Made by a program: the position numbers and the translations under genes. This document shows, piece by piece, positions 50,301 to 62,500 of a stretch of 64,000 bases of DNA. Source of the DNA: Chrysogorgia sp. JL179-B06 (taxonomy: Eukaryota; Cnidaria; Anthozoa; Scleralcyonacea; Chrysogorgiidae); assembly GCA_035772405.1 (NCBI GenBank), contig JAYKKM010000450.1, positions 5,804,001 to 5,868,000 on the forward strand, given 5' to 3'. The number at the start of each line of letters is the position of its first letter. The stretch's first letter is position 1. The notes beneath the pieces were generated by a model that was given only the letters and a program-made list of their open reading frames with translations, had not been told where the DNA came from and did no database searches.

Positions 50301-53300
50301 CTCGTCCCAGGCTTTCCAACGCGGTGTCGCACTTCCGGTTTGGATGTAAATTATAGGCGTGGTCAGCCTTTGAAAAAATCCGCGGGCTGGCCCCCCTGAA
50401 TTTTTTTTTTTATTATTACGGAATCGGATAGAGCTCGTCCCAGGCTTTCCAACGCGGTGTCGCACTTCCGGTTTGGATGTAAATTATAGGCGTGGTCAGC
50501 CTTTGAAAAAATCCGCGGGCTGGCCCCCCTGAATTTTTTTTTTTTATTATTACGGAATCGGATAGAGCTCGTCCCAGGCTTTCCAACGCGGTGTCGCACT
50601 TCCGGTTTGGATGTAAATTATAGGCGTGGTCAGCCTTTGAAAAAATCCGCGGGCTGGCCCCCCTGAATTTTTTTTTTTATTATTACGGAATCGGATAGAG
50701 CTCGTCCCAGGCTTTCCAACGCGGTGTCGCACTTCCGGTTTGGATGTAAATTATAGGCGTGGTCAGCCTTTGAAAAAATCCGCGGGCTGGCCCCCCCTGA
50801 ATTTTTTTTTTATTATTACGGAATCGGATAGAGCTCGTCCCAGGCTTTCCAACGCGGTGTCGCACTTCCGGTTTGGATGTAAATTATAGGCGTGGTCAGC
50901 CTTTGAAAAAATCCGCGGGCTGGCCCCCCTGAATTTTTTTTTTTTATTATTACGGAATCGGATAGAGCTCGTCCCAGGCTTTCCAACGCGGTGTCGCACT
51001 TCCGGTTTGGATGTAAATTATAGGCGTGGTCAGCCTTTGAAAAAATCCGCGGGCTGGCCCCCCTGAATTTTTTTTTTTATTATTACGGAATCGGATAGAG
51101 CTCGTCCCAGGCTTTCCAACGCGGTGTCGCACTTCCGGTTTGGATGTAAATTATAGGCGTGGTCAGCCTTTGAAAAAATCCGCGGGCTGGCCCCCCTGAA
51201 TTTTTTTTTTTATTATTACGGAATCGGATAGAGCTCGTCCCAGGCTTTCCAACGCGGTGTCGCACTTCCGGTTTGGATGTAAATTATAGGCGTGGTCAGC
51301 CTTTGAAAAAATCCGCGGGCTGGCCCCCCTGAATTTTTTTTTTTTATTATTACGGAATCGGATAGAGCTCGTCCCAGGCTTTCCAACGCGGTGTCGCACT
51401 TCCGGTTTGGATGTAAATTATAGGCGTGGTCAGCCTTTGAAAAAATCCGCGGGCTGGCCCCCCTGAATTTTTTTTTTTTATTATTACGGAATCGGATAGA
51501 GCTCGTCCCAGGCTTTCCAACGCGGTGTCGCACTTCCGGTTTGGATGTAAATTATAGGCGTGGTCAGCCTTTGAAAAAATCCGCGGGCTGGCCCCCCTGA
51601 ATTTTTTTTTTTATTATTACGGAATCGGATAGAGCTCGTCCCAGGCTTTCCAACGCGGTGTCGCACTTCCGGTTTGGATGTAAATTATAGGCGTGGTCAG
51701 CCTTTGAAAAAATCCGCGGGCTGGCCCCCCCTGAATTTTTTTTTTATTATTACGGAATCGGATAGAGCTCGTCCCAGGCTTTCCAACGCGGTGTCGCACT
51801 TCCGGTTTGGATGTAAATTATAGGCGTGGTCAGCCTTTGAAAAAATCCGCGGGCTGGCCCCCCTGAATTTTTTTTTTTATTATTACGGAATCGGATAGAG
51901 CTCGTCCCAGGCTTTCCAACGCGGTGTCGCACTTCCGGTTTGGATGTAAATTATAGGCGTGGTCAGCCTTTGAAAAAATCCGCGGGCTGGCCCCCCTGAA
52001 TTTTTTTTTTTATTATTACGGAATCGGATAGAGCTCGTCCCAGGCTTTCCAACGCGGTGTCGCACTTCCGGTTTGGATGTAAATTATAGGCGTGGTCAGC
52101 CTTTGAAAAAATCCGCGGGCTGGCCCCCCTGAATTTTTTTTTTTATTATTACGGAATCGGATAGAGCTCGTCCCAGGCTTTCCAACGCGGTGTCGCACTT
52201 CCGGTTTGGATGTAAATTATAGGCGTGGTCAGCCTTTGAAAAAATCCGCGGGCTGGCCCCCCTGAATTTTTTTTTTTATTATTACGGAATCGGATAGAGC
52301 TCGTCCCAGGCTTTCCAACGCGGTGTCGCACTTCCGGTTTGGATGTAAATTATAGGCGTGGTCAGCCTTTGAAAAAATCCGCGGGCTGGCCCCCCTGAAT
52401 TTATTTTTTTATTATTACGGAATCGGATAGAGCTCGTCCCAGGCTTTCCAACGCGGTGTCGCACTTCCGGTTTGGATGTAAATTATAGGCGTGGTCAGCC
52501 TTTGAAAAAATCCGCGGGCTGGCCCCCCTGAATTTTTTTTTATTATTACGGAATCGGATAGAGCTCGTCCCAGGCTTTCCAACGCGGTGTCGCACTTCCG
52601 GTTTGGATGTAAATTATAGGCGTGGTCAGCCTTTGAAAAAATCCGCGGGCTGGCCCCCCTGAATTTTTTTTTTTATTATTACGGAATCGGATAGAGCTCG
52701 TCCCAGGCTTTCCAACGCGGTGTCGCACTTCCGGTTTGGATGTAAATTATAGGCGTGGTCAGCCTTTGAAAAAATCCGCGGGCTGGCCCCCCCTGAATTT
52801 TTTTTTTATTATTACGGAATCGGATAGAGCTCGTCCCAGGCTTTCCAACGCGGTGTCGCACTTCCGGTTTGGATGTAAATTATAGGCGTGGTCAGCCTTT
52901 GAAAAAATCCGCGGGCTGGCCCCCCTGAATTTTTTTTTTTATTATTACGGAATCGGATAGAGCTCGTCCCAGGCTTTCCAACGCGGTGTCGCACTTCCGG
53001 TTTGGATGTAAATTATAGGCGTGGTCAGCCTTTGAAAAAATCCGCGGGCTGGCCCCCCCTGAATTTTTTTTTTTATTATTACGGAATCGGATAGAGCTCG
53101 TCCCAGGCTTTCCAACGCGGTGTCGCACTTCCGGTTTGGATGTAAATTATAGGCGTGGTCAGCCTTTGAAAAAATCCGCGGGCTGGCCCCCCTGAATTTT
53201 TTTTTTTATTATTACGGAATCGGATAGAGCTCGTCCCAGGCTTTCCAACGCGGTGTCGCACTTCCGGTTTGGATGTAAATTATAGGCGTGGTCAGCCTTT

Positions 53301-56300
53301 GAAAAAATCCGCGGGCTGGCCCCCCTGAATTTTTTTTTTTATTATTACGGAATCGGATAGAGCTCGTCCCAGGCTTTCCAACGCGGTGTCGCACTTCCGG
53401 TTTGGATGTAAATTATAGGCGTGGTCAGCCTTTGAAAAAATCCGCGGGCTGGCCCCCCTGAATTTTTTTTTTATTATTACGGAATCGGATAGAGCTCGTC
53501 CCAGGCTTTCCAACGCGGTGTCGCACTTCCGGTTTGGATGTAAATTATAGGCGTGGTCAGCCTTTGAAAAAATCCGCGGGCTGGCCCCCCTGAATTTTTT
53601 TTTTTATTATTACGGAATCGGATAGAGCTCGTCCCAGGCTTTCCAACGCGGTGTCGCACTTCCGGTTTGGATGTAAATTATAGGCGTGGTCAGCCTTTGA
53701 AAAAATCCGCGGGCTGGCCCCCCTGAATTTTTTTTTTTTATTATTACGGAATCGGATAGAGCTCGTCCCAGGCTTTCCAACGCGGTGTCGCACTTCCGGT
53801 TTGGATGTAAATTATAGGCGTGGTCAGCCTTTGAAAAAATCCGCGGGCTGGCCCCCCCTGAATTTTTTTTTTTATTATTACGGAATCGGATAGAGCTCGT
53901 CCCAGGCTTTCCAACGCGGTGTCGCACTTCCGGTTTGGATGTAAATTATAGGCGTGGTCAGCCTTTGAAAAAATCCGCGGGCTGGCCCCCCTGAATTTTT
54001 TTTTTTATTATTACGGAATCGGATAGAGCTCGTCCCAGGCTTTCCAACGCGGTGTCGCACTTCCGGTTTGGATGTAAATTATAGGCGTGGTCAGCCTTTG
54101 AAAAAATCCGCGGGCTGGCCCCCCTGAATTTTTTTTTTTTATTATTACGGAATCGGATAGAGCTCGTCCCAGGCTTTCCAACGCGGTGTCGCACTTCCGG
54201 TTTGGATGTAAATTATAGGCGTGGTCAGCCTTTGAAAAAATCCGCGGGCTGGCCCCCCTGAATTTTTTTTTTATTATTACGGAATCGGATAGAGCTCGTC
54301 CCAGGCTTTCCAACGCGGTGTCGCACTTCCGGTTTGGATGTAAATTATAGGCGTGGTCAGCCTTTGAAAAAATCCGCGGGCTGGCCCCCCTGAATTTTTT
54401 TTTTATTATTACGGAATCGGATAGAGCTCGTCCCAGGCTTTCCAACGCGGTGTCGCACTTCCGGTTTGGATGTAAATTATAGGCGTGGTCAGCCTTTGAA
54501 AAAATCCGCGGGCTGGCCCCCCTGAATTTTTTTTATTATTACGGAATCGGATAGAGCTCGTCCCAGGCTTTCCAACGCGGTGTCGCACTTCCGGTTTGGA
54601 TGTAAATTATAGGCGTGGTCAGCCTTTGAAAAAATCCGCGGGCTGGCCCCCCTGAATTTTTTTTTTTATTATTACGGAATCGGATAGAGCTCGTCCCAGG
54701 CTTTCCAACGCGGTGTCGCACTTCCGGTTTGGATGTAAATTATAGGCGTGGTCAGCCTTTGAAAAAATCCGCGGGCTGGCCCCCCTGAATTTTTTTTTTT
54801 ATTATTACGGAATCGGATAGAGCTCGTCCCAGGCTTTCCAACGCGGTGTCGCACTTCCGGTTTGGATGTAAATTATAGGCGTGGTCAGCCTTTGAAAAAA
54901 TCCGCGGGCTGGCCCCCCTGAATTTTTTTTTTATTATTACGGAATCGGATAGAGCTCGTCCCAGGCTTTCCAACGCGGTGTCGCACTTCCGGTTTGGATG
55001 TAAATTATAGGCGTGGTCAGCCTTTGAAAAAATCCGCGGGCTGGCCCCCCTGAATTTTTTTTTTTATTATTACGGAATCGGATAGAGCTCGTCCCAGGCT
55101 TTCCAACGCGGTGTCGCACTTCCGGTTTGGATGTAAATTATAGGCGTGGTCAGCCTTTGAAAAAATCCGCGGGCTGGCCCCCCTGAATTTTTTTTTTTTA
55201 TTATTACGGAATCGGATAGAGCTCGTCCCAGGCTTTCCAACGCGGTGTCGCACTTCCGGTTTGGATGTAAATTATAGGCGTGGTCAGCCTTTGAAAAAAT
55301 CCGCGGGCTGGCCCCCCTGAATTTTTTTTTTATTATTACGGAATCGGATAGAGCTCGTCCCAGGCTTTCCAACGCGGTGTCGCACTTCCGGTTTGGATGT
55401 AAATTATAGGCGTGGTCAGCCTTTGAAAAAATCCGCGGGCTGGCCCCCCTGAATTTTTTTTTATTATTACGGAATCGGATAGAGCTCGTCCCAGGCTTTC
55501 CAACGCGGTGTCGCACTTCCGGTTTGGATGTAAATTATAGGCGTGGTCAGCCTTTGAAAAAATCCGCGGGCTGGCCCCCCTGAATTTTTTTTTTTATTAT
55601 TACGGAATCGGATAGAGCTCGTCCCAGGCTTTCCAACGCGGTGTCGCACTTCCGGTTTGGATGTAAATTATAGGCGTGGTCAGCCTTTGAAAAAATCCGC
55701 GGGCTGGCCCCCCTGAATTTTTTTTTTATTATTACGGAATCGGATAGAGCTCGTCCCAGGCTTTCCAACGCGGTGTCGCACTTCCGGTTTGGATGTAAAT
55801 TATAGGCGTGGTCAGCCTTTGAAAAAATCCGCGGGCTGGCCCCCCTGAATTTTTTTTTTTATTATTACGGAATCGGATAGAGCTCGTCCCAGGCTTTCCA
55901 ACGCGGTGTCGCACTTCCGGTTTGGATGTAAATTATAGGCGTGGTCAGCCTTTGAAAAAATCCGCGGGCTGGCCCCCCCTGAATTTTTTTTTTATTATTA
56001 CGGAATCGGATAGAGCTCGTCCCAGGCTTTCCAACGCGGTGTCGCACTTCCGGTTTGGATGTAAATTATAGGCGTGGTCAGCCTTTGAAAAAATCCGCGG
56101 GCTGGCCCCCCCTGAATTTTTTTTTTATTATTACGGAATCGGATAGAGCTCGTCCCAGGCTTTCCAACGCGGTGTCGCACTTCCGGTTTGGATGTAAATT
56201 ATAGGCGTGGTCAGCCTTTGAAAAAATCCGCGGGCTGGCCCCCCCTGAATTTTTTTTTTATTATTACGGAATCGGATAGAGCTCGTCCCAGGCTTTCCAA

Positions 56301-56462
56301 CGCGGTGTCGCACTTCCGGTTTGCATGTAAATTCTGGGCGTGGTCAGCCTTTGAAAAATTCCGCGGGCTGGCCCCCCTGAATTTTTTTTTATTATTACGG
56401 AATCGGATAGAGCTCGTCCCAGGCTTTCCAACGCGGTGTCGCACTTCCGGTTTGGATGTAAA
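35326..56462. repeat. 133-bp satellite array, about 159 copies
   Basis: The unit reads GGATGTAAATTATAGGCGTG, GTCAGCCTTTGAAAAAATCC, GCGGGCTGGCCCCCCTGAAT, a T8-T13 tract, ATTATTACGGAATCGGATAG, AGCTCGTCCCAGGCTTTCCA and ACGCGGTGTCGCACTTCCGG, TTT. Units vary mainly in T-tract and C-tract length. The first 5.5 kb (to about 40.8 kb) mixes several variants (ATTGTAGGC/ATTGTGGGC, ATCGGCGGG/ATCCGCGGG, GTGTCGCAG/GTGACGCAC); the rest is very homogeneous. Long minus-strand frames arise because 133 is 3x44+1 and the unit has few stops. The array ends abruptly in GGATGTAAAAAAAGC. Confidence 0.97.
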
Positions 56463-56496
56463 AAAAGCTTTCCAACTGTTGATGTTCGAATATCCC

Positions 56497-57147
56497 GCTC
56501 AAATATTGGGTATAACTCTTTCGGACGTTGAGGGAGGCCGAGTCAGCGATATATCAGCGGTTTCGCATAAAAAGTTCTTGAAAACAAAATCAGATACTCC
56601 ATCAGGAGAATATTTCTTGCCAAGATGGGATTGATTTAAAAATATATAAATTGCTGTATAACTACATATTTAGTAGATGTTTAGACTTACATATGATAAC
56701 CCAGCAGTCCTTCACGTTGAAAGCCACAACTTATTGGACTTGTTAAGGCATTGTAAGCAGTAAATTATTGGATTGTAACCGACCCCAAAACAACAAAGAT
56801 CCTAACCCCCCGCCTAACGAGTTTTCTAATCCTAACCCGCCGCCTAACGAGTTTTAAGACACGACCCAACTGATCCCCCACCCTCTTCTCCCATAATTAG
56901 AGTCGTTAGTATATAGGCGGGTAAGTAGGGTTAGAAAACTCGTTAGGAGGGGGGTTAGGATCTTTGTTATTTTGGGGTCGGTTACAATCCAATAATTTAC
57001 TGTTACAATGTCAAGTAATTTGTGGCTTACAACGTGAGGGACGGCTGTCCTGTTGGAGTATCTGATGAACATTTTTATGCGAAACCGCTGATATATCGCT
57101 GACTCGGCCTCCCTCAACGTCCGTGGAAGAGTTATACCCCAAATATT
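56497..57147. repeat. Foldback palindrome of about 650 bases
   Basis: CAAATATTGGGTATAACTCT, GAGGGAGGCCGAGTCAGCGA and GGTTTCGCATAAAAA on the left (56500-56575) recur inverted at about 57070-57145. The inner parts also pair: TAAATTATTGGATTGTAACC and CCGCCTAACGAGTTTTCTAA on the left against their complements at about 56920-57005. The centre lies near 56870. It looks like a foldback/MITE-type element. A fragment with GGITLSDVEGG-like coding (56455-56634) is not a convincing gene. Confidence 0.75.
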
Positions 57148-57290
57148 GCCAGCTTGTCAAACAAAATGTGTCATATTACTCGTATCCAATCCTTTCGCTC
57201 GCGGGCAAAAATAGAAAGGCCTGGCTGCTAAGTCGCCTCGCAACAAGACGTTTTTAAAAGTGTTCTGTGACAGACTTTTGCGGAATATAT

Positions 57291-57392
57291 ATGGCTGATA
57301 AAGAACGTGTTTTGTGTGGACATTGTGATATTTTCGTTTCAAAACGGACTGAAAGAGAACACCGACTGTTTGTAAAAGATCTGACAAACTGA
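57291..57392 (+). CDS. Possible first exon of a zinc-finger-like host or transposon gene
   Basis: ATGGCTGATAAAGAACGTG starts a short frame reading MADKERVLCGHCDIFVSKRT, then EREHRLF. A C-x2-C-x13-H pattern after a start codon is typical for the first exon of some cnidarian multicopy transposon-related genes (from memory). A donor-like GTAAAA follows RLF (about 57372), and the stretch 57471-57551 is bounded by a good acceptor (TTTATAG) and donor (GTAAGT) and is open in one frame. Continuation cannot be traced further. Low confidence. Confidence 0.28.
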   Translation: MADKERVLCGHCDIFVSKRTEREHRLFVKDLTN

Positions 57393-59400
57393 GGTAATAG
57401 TCAACTATAGCATATTGAAAGATTCAAGCATCTGAATTTCTATTTACTATTTACACCTATCATTTATAGCAGACATATACTCAGACTCGGATAATTTCAG
57501 AACTCGAGTTCAGCAACGATGGGATACTTGACACAGATATACAGTCAAAACGTAAGTGTGGATATTTTAATTGATATCGCTGTGACTATTCCTTGATAAA
57601 TGCAAAAGTAAGACGTTTCATCAGGTGGTTATGACATATCATATGTATGCAGCTTCAAATACCTCGGTGGGGCCAAAAATGTGAAAGCAACAACAGAAAT
57701 GTTCACAACCTCGTACCCAGGGTCTGTCTTCAGTGTTTTCAAAATTATCAAATTAATATATAAATACTATTTACAAGGCTTTACCTCCTAGGTATGTCAC
57801 TCTGGCAGCTAAACTATTTGTCTACTGTAGGCCTGTAGACTTAAGGCTTAGACTACTCCATCATAAATCACACTCGAACAACAACACACATTTTGTTGGC
57901 GGCTGTAGCAATGCTATGGGTGAAATGGTAATTCAATTGCACCTGCCCCCAGGCCCAAGCCCCCAGGCCCAATGGCCTTTTGGCTGCCCAAAGGGAACAA
58001 GACACAGATTACTGTATTATCTAAGGGACCGGTTATTAATTAAAGGGGGGAGGGCTGGTGCAAATGAAATATACCATGTTTACCTCCCCCTCTATTATAT
58101 TCCTGTTACTGTATAATATTTTGTACAAATTTTTCTGCCCCCCTTCTCTGCTCAGGGGTCAGGCATTAGGGACCGGTCATTAATTAAAGGGGGGCTAGTG
58201 CAAAATGGAAGAGGGTCACTAATTTTTATGCAAAGGTTTGGGTTCAAATTCCCCCTCCCCGGGATTGGTAAACGTATCAAATGCCCGGCAGTGGCCCTGG
58301 GGATAGGCATGGTTGGATTTGACTGATATACCACATTACCACAGTCTGTTTACTGTTTTCTCCCTGCTGTACCATTTTGGATAGAGACTTTTACCAAGTA
58401 GCCTGCTATTATAAATGTAAATGAAACCTTTGTAAAGAGCAAAACAACCCCTTTTTACAAAGATTGTGCTTATACACCAATTGAAATCTCACCAACCATC
58501 TTCAAAATTAAATCATAAAAACTCAGTCCCATTCATAACATTGTGTATGTAGTGCTGTGGTGACAGTAGACATCATTGTTATTCAATCACACCCACATTG
58601 TTTTTAATTATAGTAATTTTGCCTCAGGTGGCTTTAACTAATTCTGATTGTAGTAGTTTTTCTTTTATTTGTACTTCCATAAATTTACCCCAGGACTTGA
58701 GATCTTGGTTGTTGTGGTTTTGTGTTCAGGACTTGTGACTTTGGTTGTCAAGGCTTTGCATCCAATGTGCAGTATGTAGAGGAAGGACTTGGTCAGATTG
58801 TTTTTGGAATTAATAGATCTGCTTTTCCAGCTGTTTCGGTTGATAGATTGTGGTATTGTTGATTATGTCAAATTGTGACATACAATGTATGCCTGTTCAA
58901 TGTGCAATCATTGGATTGAGTTTTTCATTGTTTTGCAGGTGGGTGTTAAGGTGTAGGATGACCGTCAAGTGTTGGAGCTCGCGCCTTCGTTTCGATGAAT
59001 GTTGAAGCAGCTAAGCTGGTGCAGGTATGTGAGTCTCTTCATTGCTCGTGTTGTTGTAACATTCCGCATCTAGGTTGTTTGTTGTATTGGGTGGAGTTGG
59101 AGCAGACTTGGGATTGGAGCAGACTTGGTTGGAGTGTTATGTGGTGTGCTGTGTTGTGAATTTGGTGTGTACGAAATGTTCTTTGAGATTTTGATGGCGT
59201 TGGTATGCAATGACTGGATGAGTGGACCATATCTGAGATAGTACATGATCATTTTCAATGTATGACCAGTGTTCTCTCAGAATGGATGATAATGGTGAGA
59301 GTTTTTGGTGGTATTGAATGACAAATGGTAGTGTACGATTTGTGGTGGTGGATTTGGTGTTGGTGAGTAACTGGGTTTGACTGTAAGATGAAACAATGTT
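57393..59400. other. Low-feature region
   Basis: I see no supported gene. A direct repeat GGGACCGGT(T/C)ATTAATTAAAGGGGGG occurs at about 58025-58050 and 58169-58193. The region 59060-59400 is rich in TGGTGTTGG-type simple sequence. Splice-like AG/GT pairs occur, but the enclosed segments have stops in all frames. Confidence 0.55.
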
Positions 59401-59401
59401 A

Positions 59402-59535
59402 ATCCAAACCGGAAGTGCGTCACCGCGTTGGAAAGCCCGCGACGAGCTCTATCCGATTCCGTAATAATAATAAAAAAATTCAGGGGGGCCAGCCCGCTGA
59501 ATTTTTTGAGGGCTCACCACGCCAACAATTTACAT
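59402..59535 (-). repeat. Single inverted copy of the 133-bp satellite
   Basis: Read on the minus strand it matches the 133-bp unit (GGATGTAAATTGTTGGCGTG at one end, GCACTTCCGGTTTGGAT at the other) with several changes. It is contiguous with the second satellite family, so it forms the visible link between the two families. Confidence 0.88.
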
Positions 59536-62500
59536 CCAAACCGGACGTGCGCCATACCGTTGGAAAGCCAGTGAAGTGCTCTATCCGAATCAGAAGAAAT
59601 TTTGAAATGTCACCTCTTGCCAGTGAGAACATTTTTACCAGGCCCCCAAAATCGAAAAATCGTTAACCACGCCCCCAATTTTCATCCAAACCGGACGTGC
59701 GTCATACCGTTGGAAAGCCAGTGAAGTGCTCTATCCGAATCAGAAGAAATTTTGAAATGTCACCTCTTGCCAGTGAGAACATTTTTACCAGGCCCCAAAA
59801 ATCGAAAAATCGTTAACCACGCTCCCAATTTTCATCCAAACCGGACGTGCGTCATACCGTTGGAAAGCCAGTGAAGTGCTCTATCCGAATCAGAAGAAAA
59901 AAACCCAAAATCGAAAAATCGATGACCACGCCCCCAATTTTCATCCAAACCGGATGTGCGTCATACCGTTGGAAAGCCAGTGAAGTGCTCTATCCGAATC
60001 AGAAGGAAAACCCCCAAAATCGAAAAATAGATGACCACGCCCCCAATTTTCATCAAAACCGGATGTGCGTCATACCGTTGGAAAGCCAGTGAAGTGCTCT
60101 ATCCGAATCAGAAGAAAAAACCCCAAAATCGAAAAATCGATGACCACGCCCCCAATTTTCATCCAAACCGGATGTGCGTCATACCGTTGGAAAGCCAGTG
60201 AAGTGCTCTATCCGAATCAGAAGAAATTTTGAAATGTCACTCTTGCCAGTACTTCAATTTTTCCCAGGCCCCCAAAATCGAAAAATCGATGACCACGCCC
60301 CCAATTTTCATCCAAACCGGATGTGCGTCATACCGTTGGAAAGCCAGTGAAGTGCTCTATCTGATCCGATCAAAAATTTTAAAAATTTCGGCGGGAAAGT
60401 GCCCGAATTTATTCGAACCCTAACTTTAACTCTAAACTTTACTCTAAACCTCCTCCACTCAACAATTCTCATCCAAACCGGACGTGCGTCATACGGTTGG
60501 AAAGCCAGTGAAGTGCTCTATCCGAATCAGAAGAAATTTTGAAATGTCACCTCTTGCCAGTACTTCAATTTTTCCCAGGCCCCCAAAATCGAAAAATCGT
60601 TGACCACGCCCCCAATTTTCATCCGAACCGGACGTGCGTCATACCGTTGGAAAGCCAGTGAAGTGCTCTATCCGAATCAGAAGAAATTTTGAAATATCAC
60701 CTCTTGCCAGTACTTCAATTTTTCCCAGGCCCCCAAAATCGAAAAATCGTTGACCACGCCCCCAATTTTCATCCGAACCGGACGTGCATCATACCGTTGG
60801 AAAGCCAGTGAAGTGCTCTATCCGAATCAGAAGAAATTTTGAAATGTCACCTCTTGCCAGTACTTCAATTTTTCCCAGGCCCCCAAAATCGAAAAATCGT
60901 TAACCACGCCCCCAATTTTCATCCAAACCGGACGTGCGTCATACCGTAGGAAAGCCAGTGAAGTGCTCTATCTGATCCATTCAAAAATTTTAAAAATTCC
61001 GGCGGGAAAGTGCCCGAATTTATTCGAACCCTAACTTTAACTCTAAACTTTACTCTAAACCTCCTCCACTCAACAATTCTCATCCAAATCGGACGTGCGT
61101 CATACGGTTGGAAAGCCAGTGAAGTGCTCTATCCGAATCAGAAGAAATTTTGAAATGTCACCTCTTGCCAGTACTTCAATTTTTCCCAGGCCCCCAAAAT
61201 CGAAAAATCGTTAACCACGCCCCCAATTTTCATCCAAACCGGACGTGCGTCATACCGTTGGAAAGCCAGTGAAGTGCTCTATCTGATCCAATCAAAAATT
61301 TTAAAAATTCCGGCGGGAAAGTGCCCGAATTTATTCGAACCCTAACTTTAACTCTAAACTTTACTCTAAACCTCCTCCACTCAACAATTCTCATCCAAAC
61401 CGGACGTGCGTCATACGGTTGGAAAGCCAGTGAAGTGCTCTATCCGAATCAGAAGAAATTTTGAAATGTCACCTCTTGCCAGTACTTCAATTTTTCCCAG
61501 GCCCCCAAAATCGAAAAATCGTTAACCACGCCCCCAATTTTCATCCAAACCGGACGTGCGTCATACCGTTGGAAAGCCAGTGAAGTGCTCTATCTGATCC
61601 AATCAAAAATTTTAAAAATTTCGGCGGGAAAGTGCCCGAATTTATTCGAACCCTAACTTTAACTCTAAACTTTACTCTAAACCTCCTCCACTCAACAATT
61701 CTCATCCAAACCGGACGTGCGTCATACGGTTGGAAAGCCAGTGAAGTGCTCTATCCGAATCAGAAGAAATTTTGAAATGTCACCTCTTGCCAGTACTTCA
61801 ATTTTTCCCAGGCCCCCAAAATCGAAACATCGTTGACCACGCCCCCAATTTTCATCCAAACCGGACGTGCATCATACCGTTGGAAAGCCAGTGAAGTGCT
61901 CTATCCGAATCAGAAGAAATTTTGAAATATCACCTCTTGCCAGTACTTCAATTTTTCCCAGGCCCCCAAAATCGAAAAATCGTTAACCACGCCCCCAATT
62001 TTCATCCAAACCGGACGTGCGTCATACCGTTGGAAAGCCAGTGAAGTGCTCTATCTGATCCAATCAAAAATTTTAAAAATTCCGGCGGGAAAGTGCCCGA
62101 ATTTATTCGAACCCTAACTTTAACTCTAAACTTTACTCTAAACCTCCTCCACTCAACAATTCTCATCCAAACCGGACGTGCATCATACCGTTGGAAAGCC
62201 AGTGAAGTGCTCTATCCGAATCAGAAGAAATTTTGAAATGTCACCTCTTGCCAGTACTTCAATTTTTCCCAGGCCCCCAAAATCGAAAAATCGTTAACCA
62301 CGCCCCCAATTTTCATCCAAACCGGACGTGCGTCATACCGTTGGAAAGCCAGTGAAGTGCTCTATCTGATCCAATCAAAAATTTTAAAAATTCCGGCGGG
62401 AAAGTGCCCGAATTTATTCGAACCCTAACTTTAACTCTAAACTTTACTCTAAACCTCCTCCACTCAACAATTCTCATCCAAACCGGACGTGCGTCATACG

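Noticed and set aside
35280..56640. More than a hundred repeated minus-strand (and some plus-strand) frames of 60-165 codons
   Set aside because: They follow the 133-base unit; 133 is not a multiple of three, so the frame rotates through all three readings of the same satellite. No start context, no conservation as protein.
58940..59026. Candidate internal exon between TTTTGCAG and GTATGTGAG
   Set aside because: All three frames contain stops, so at most a non-coding exon.
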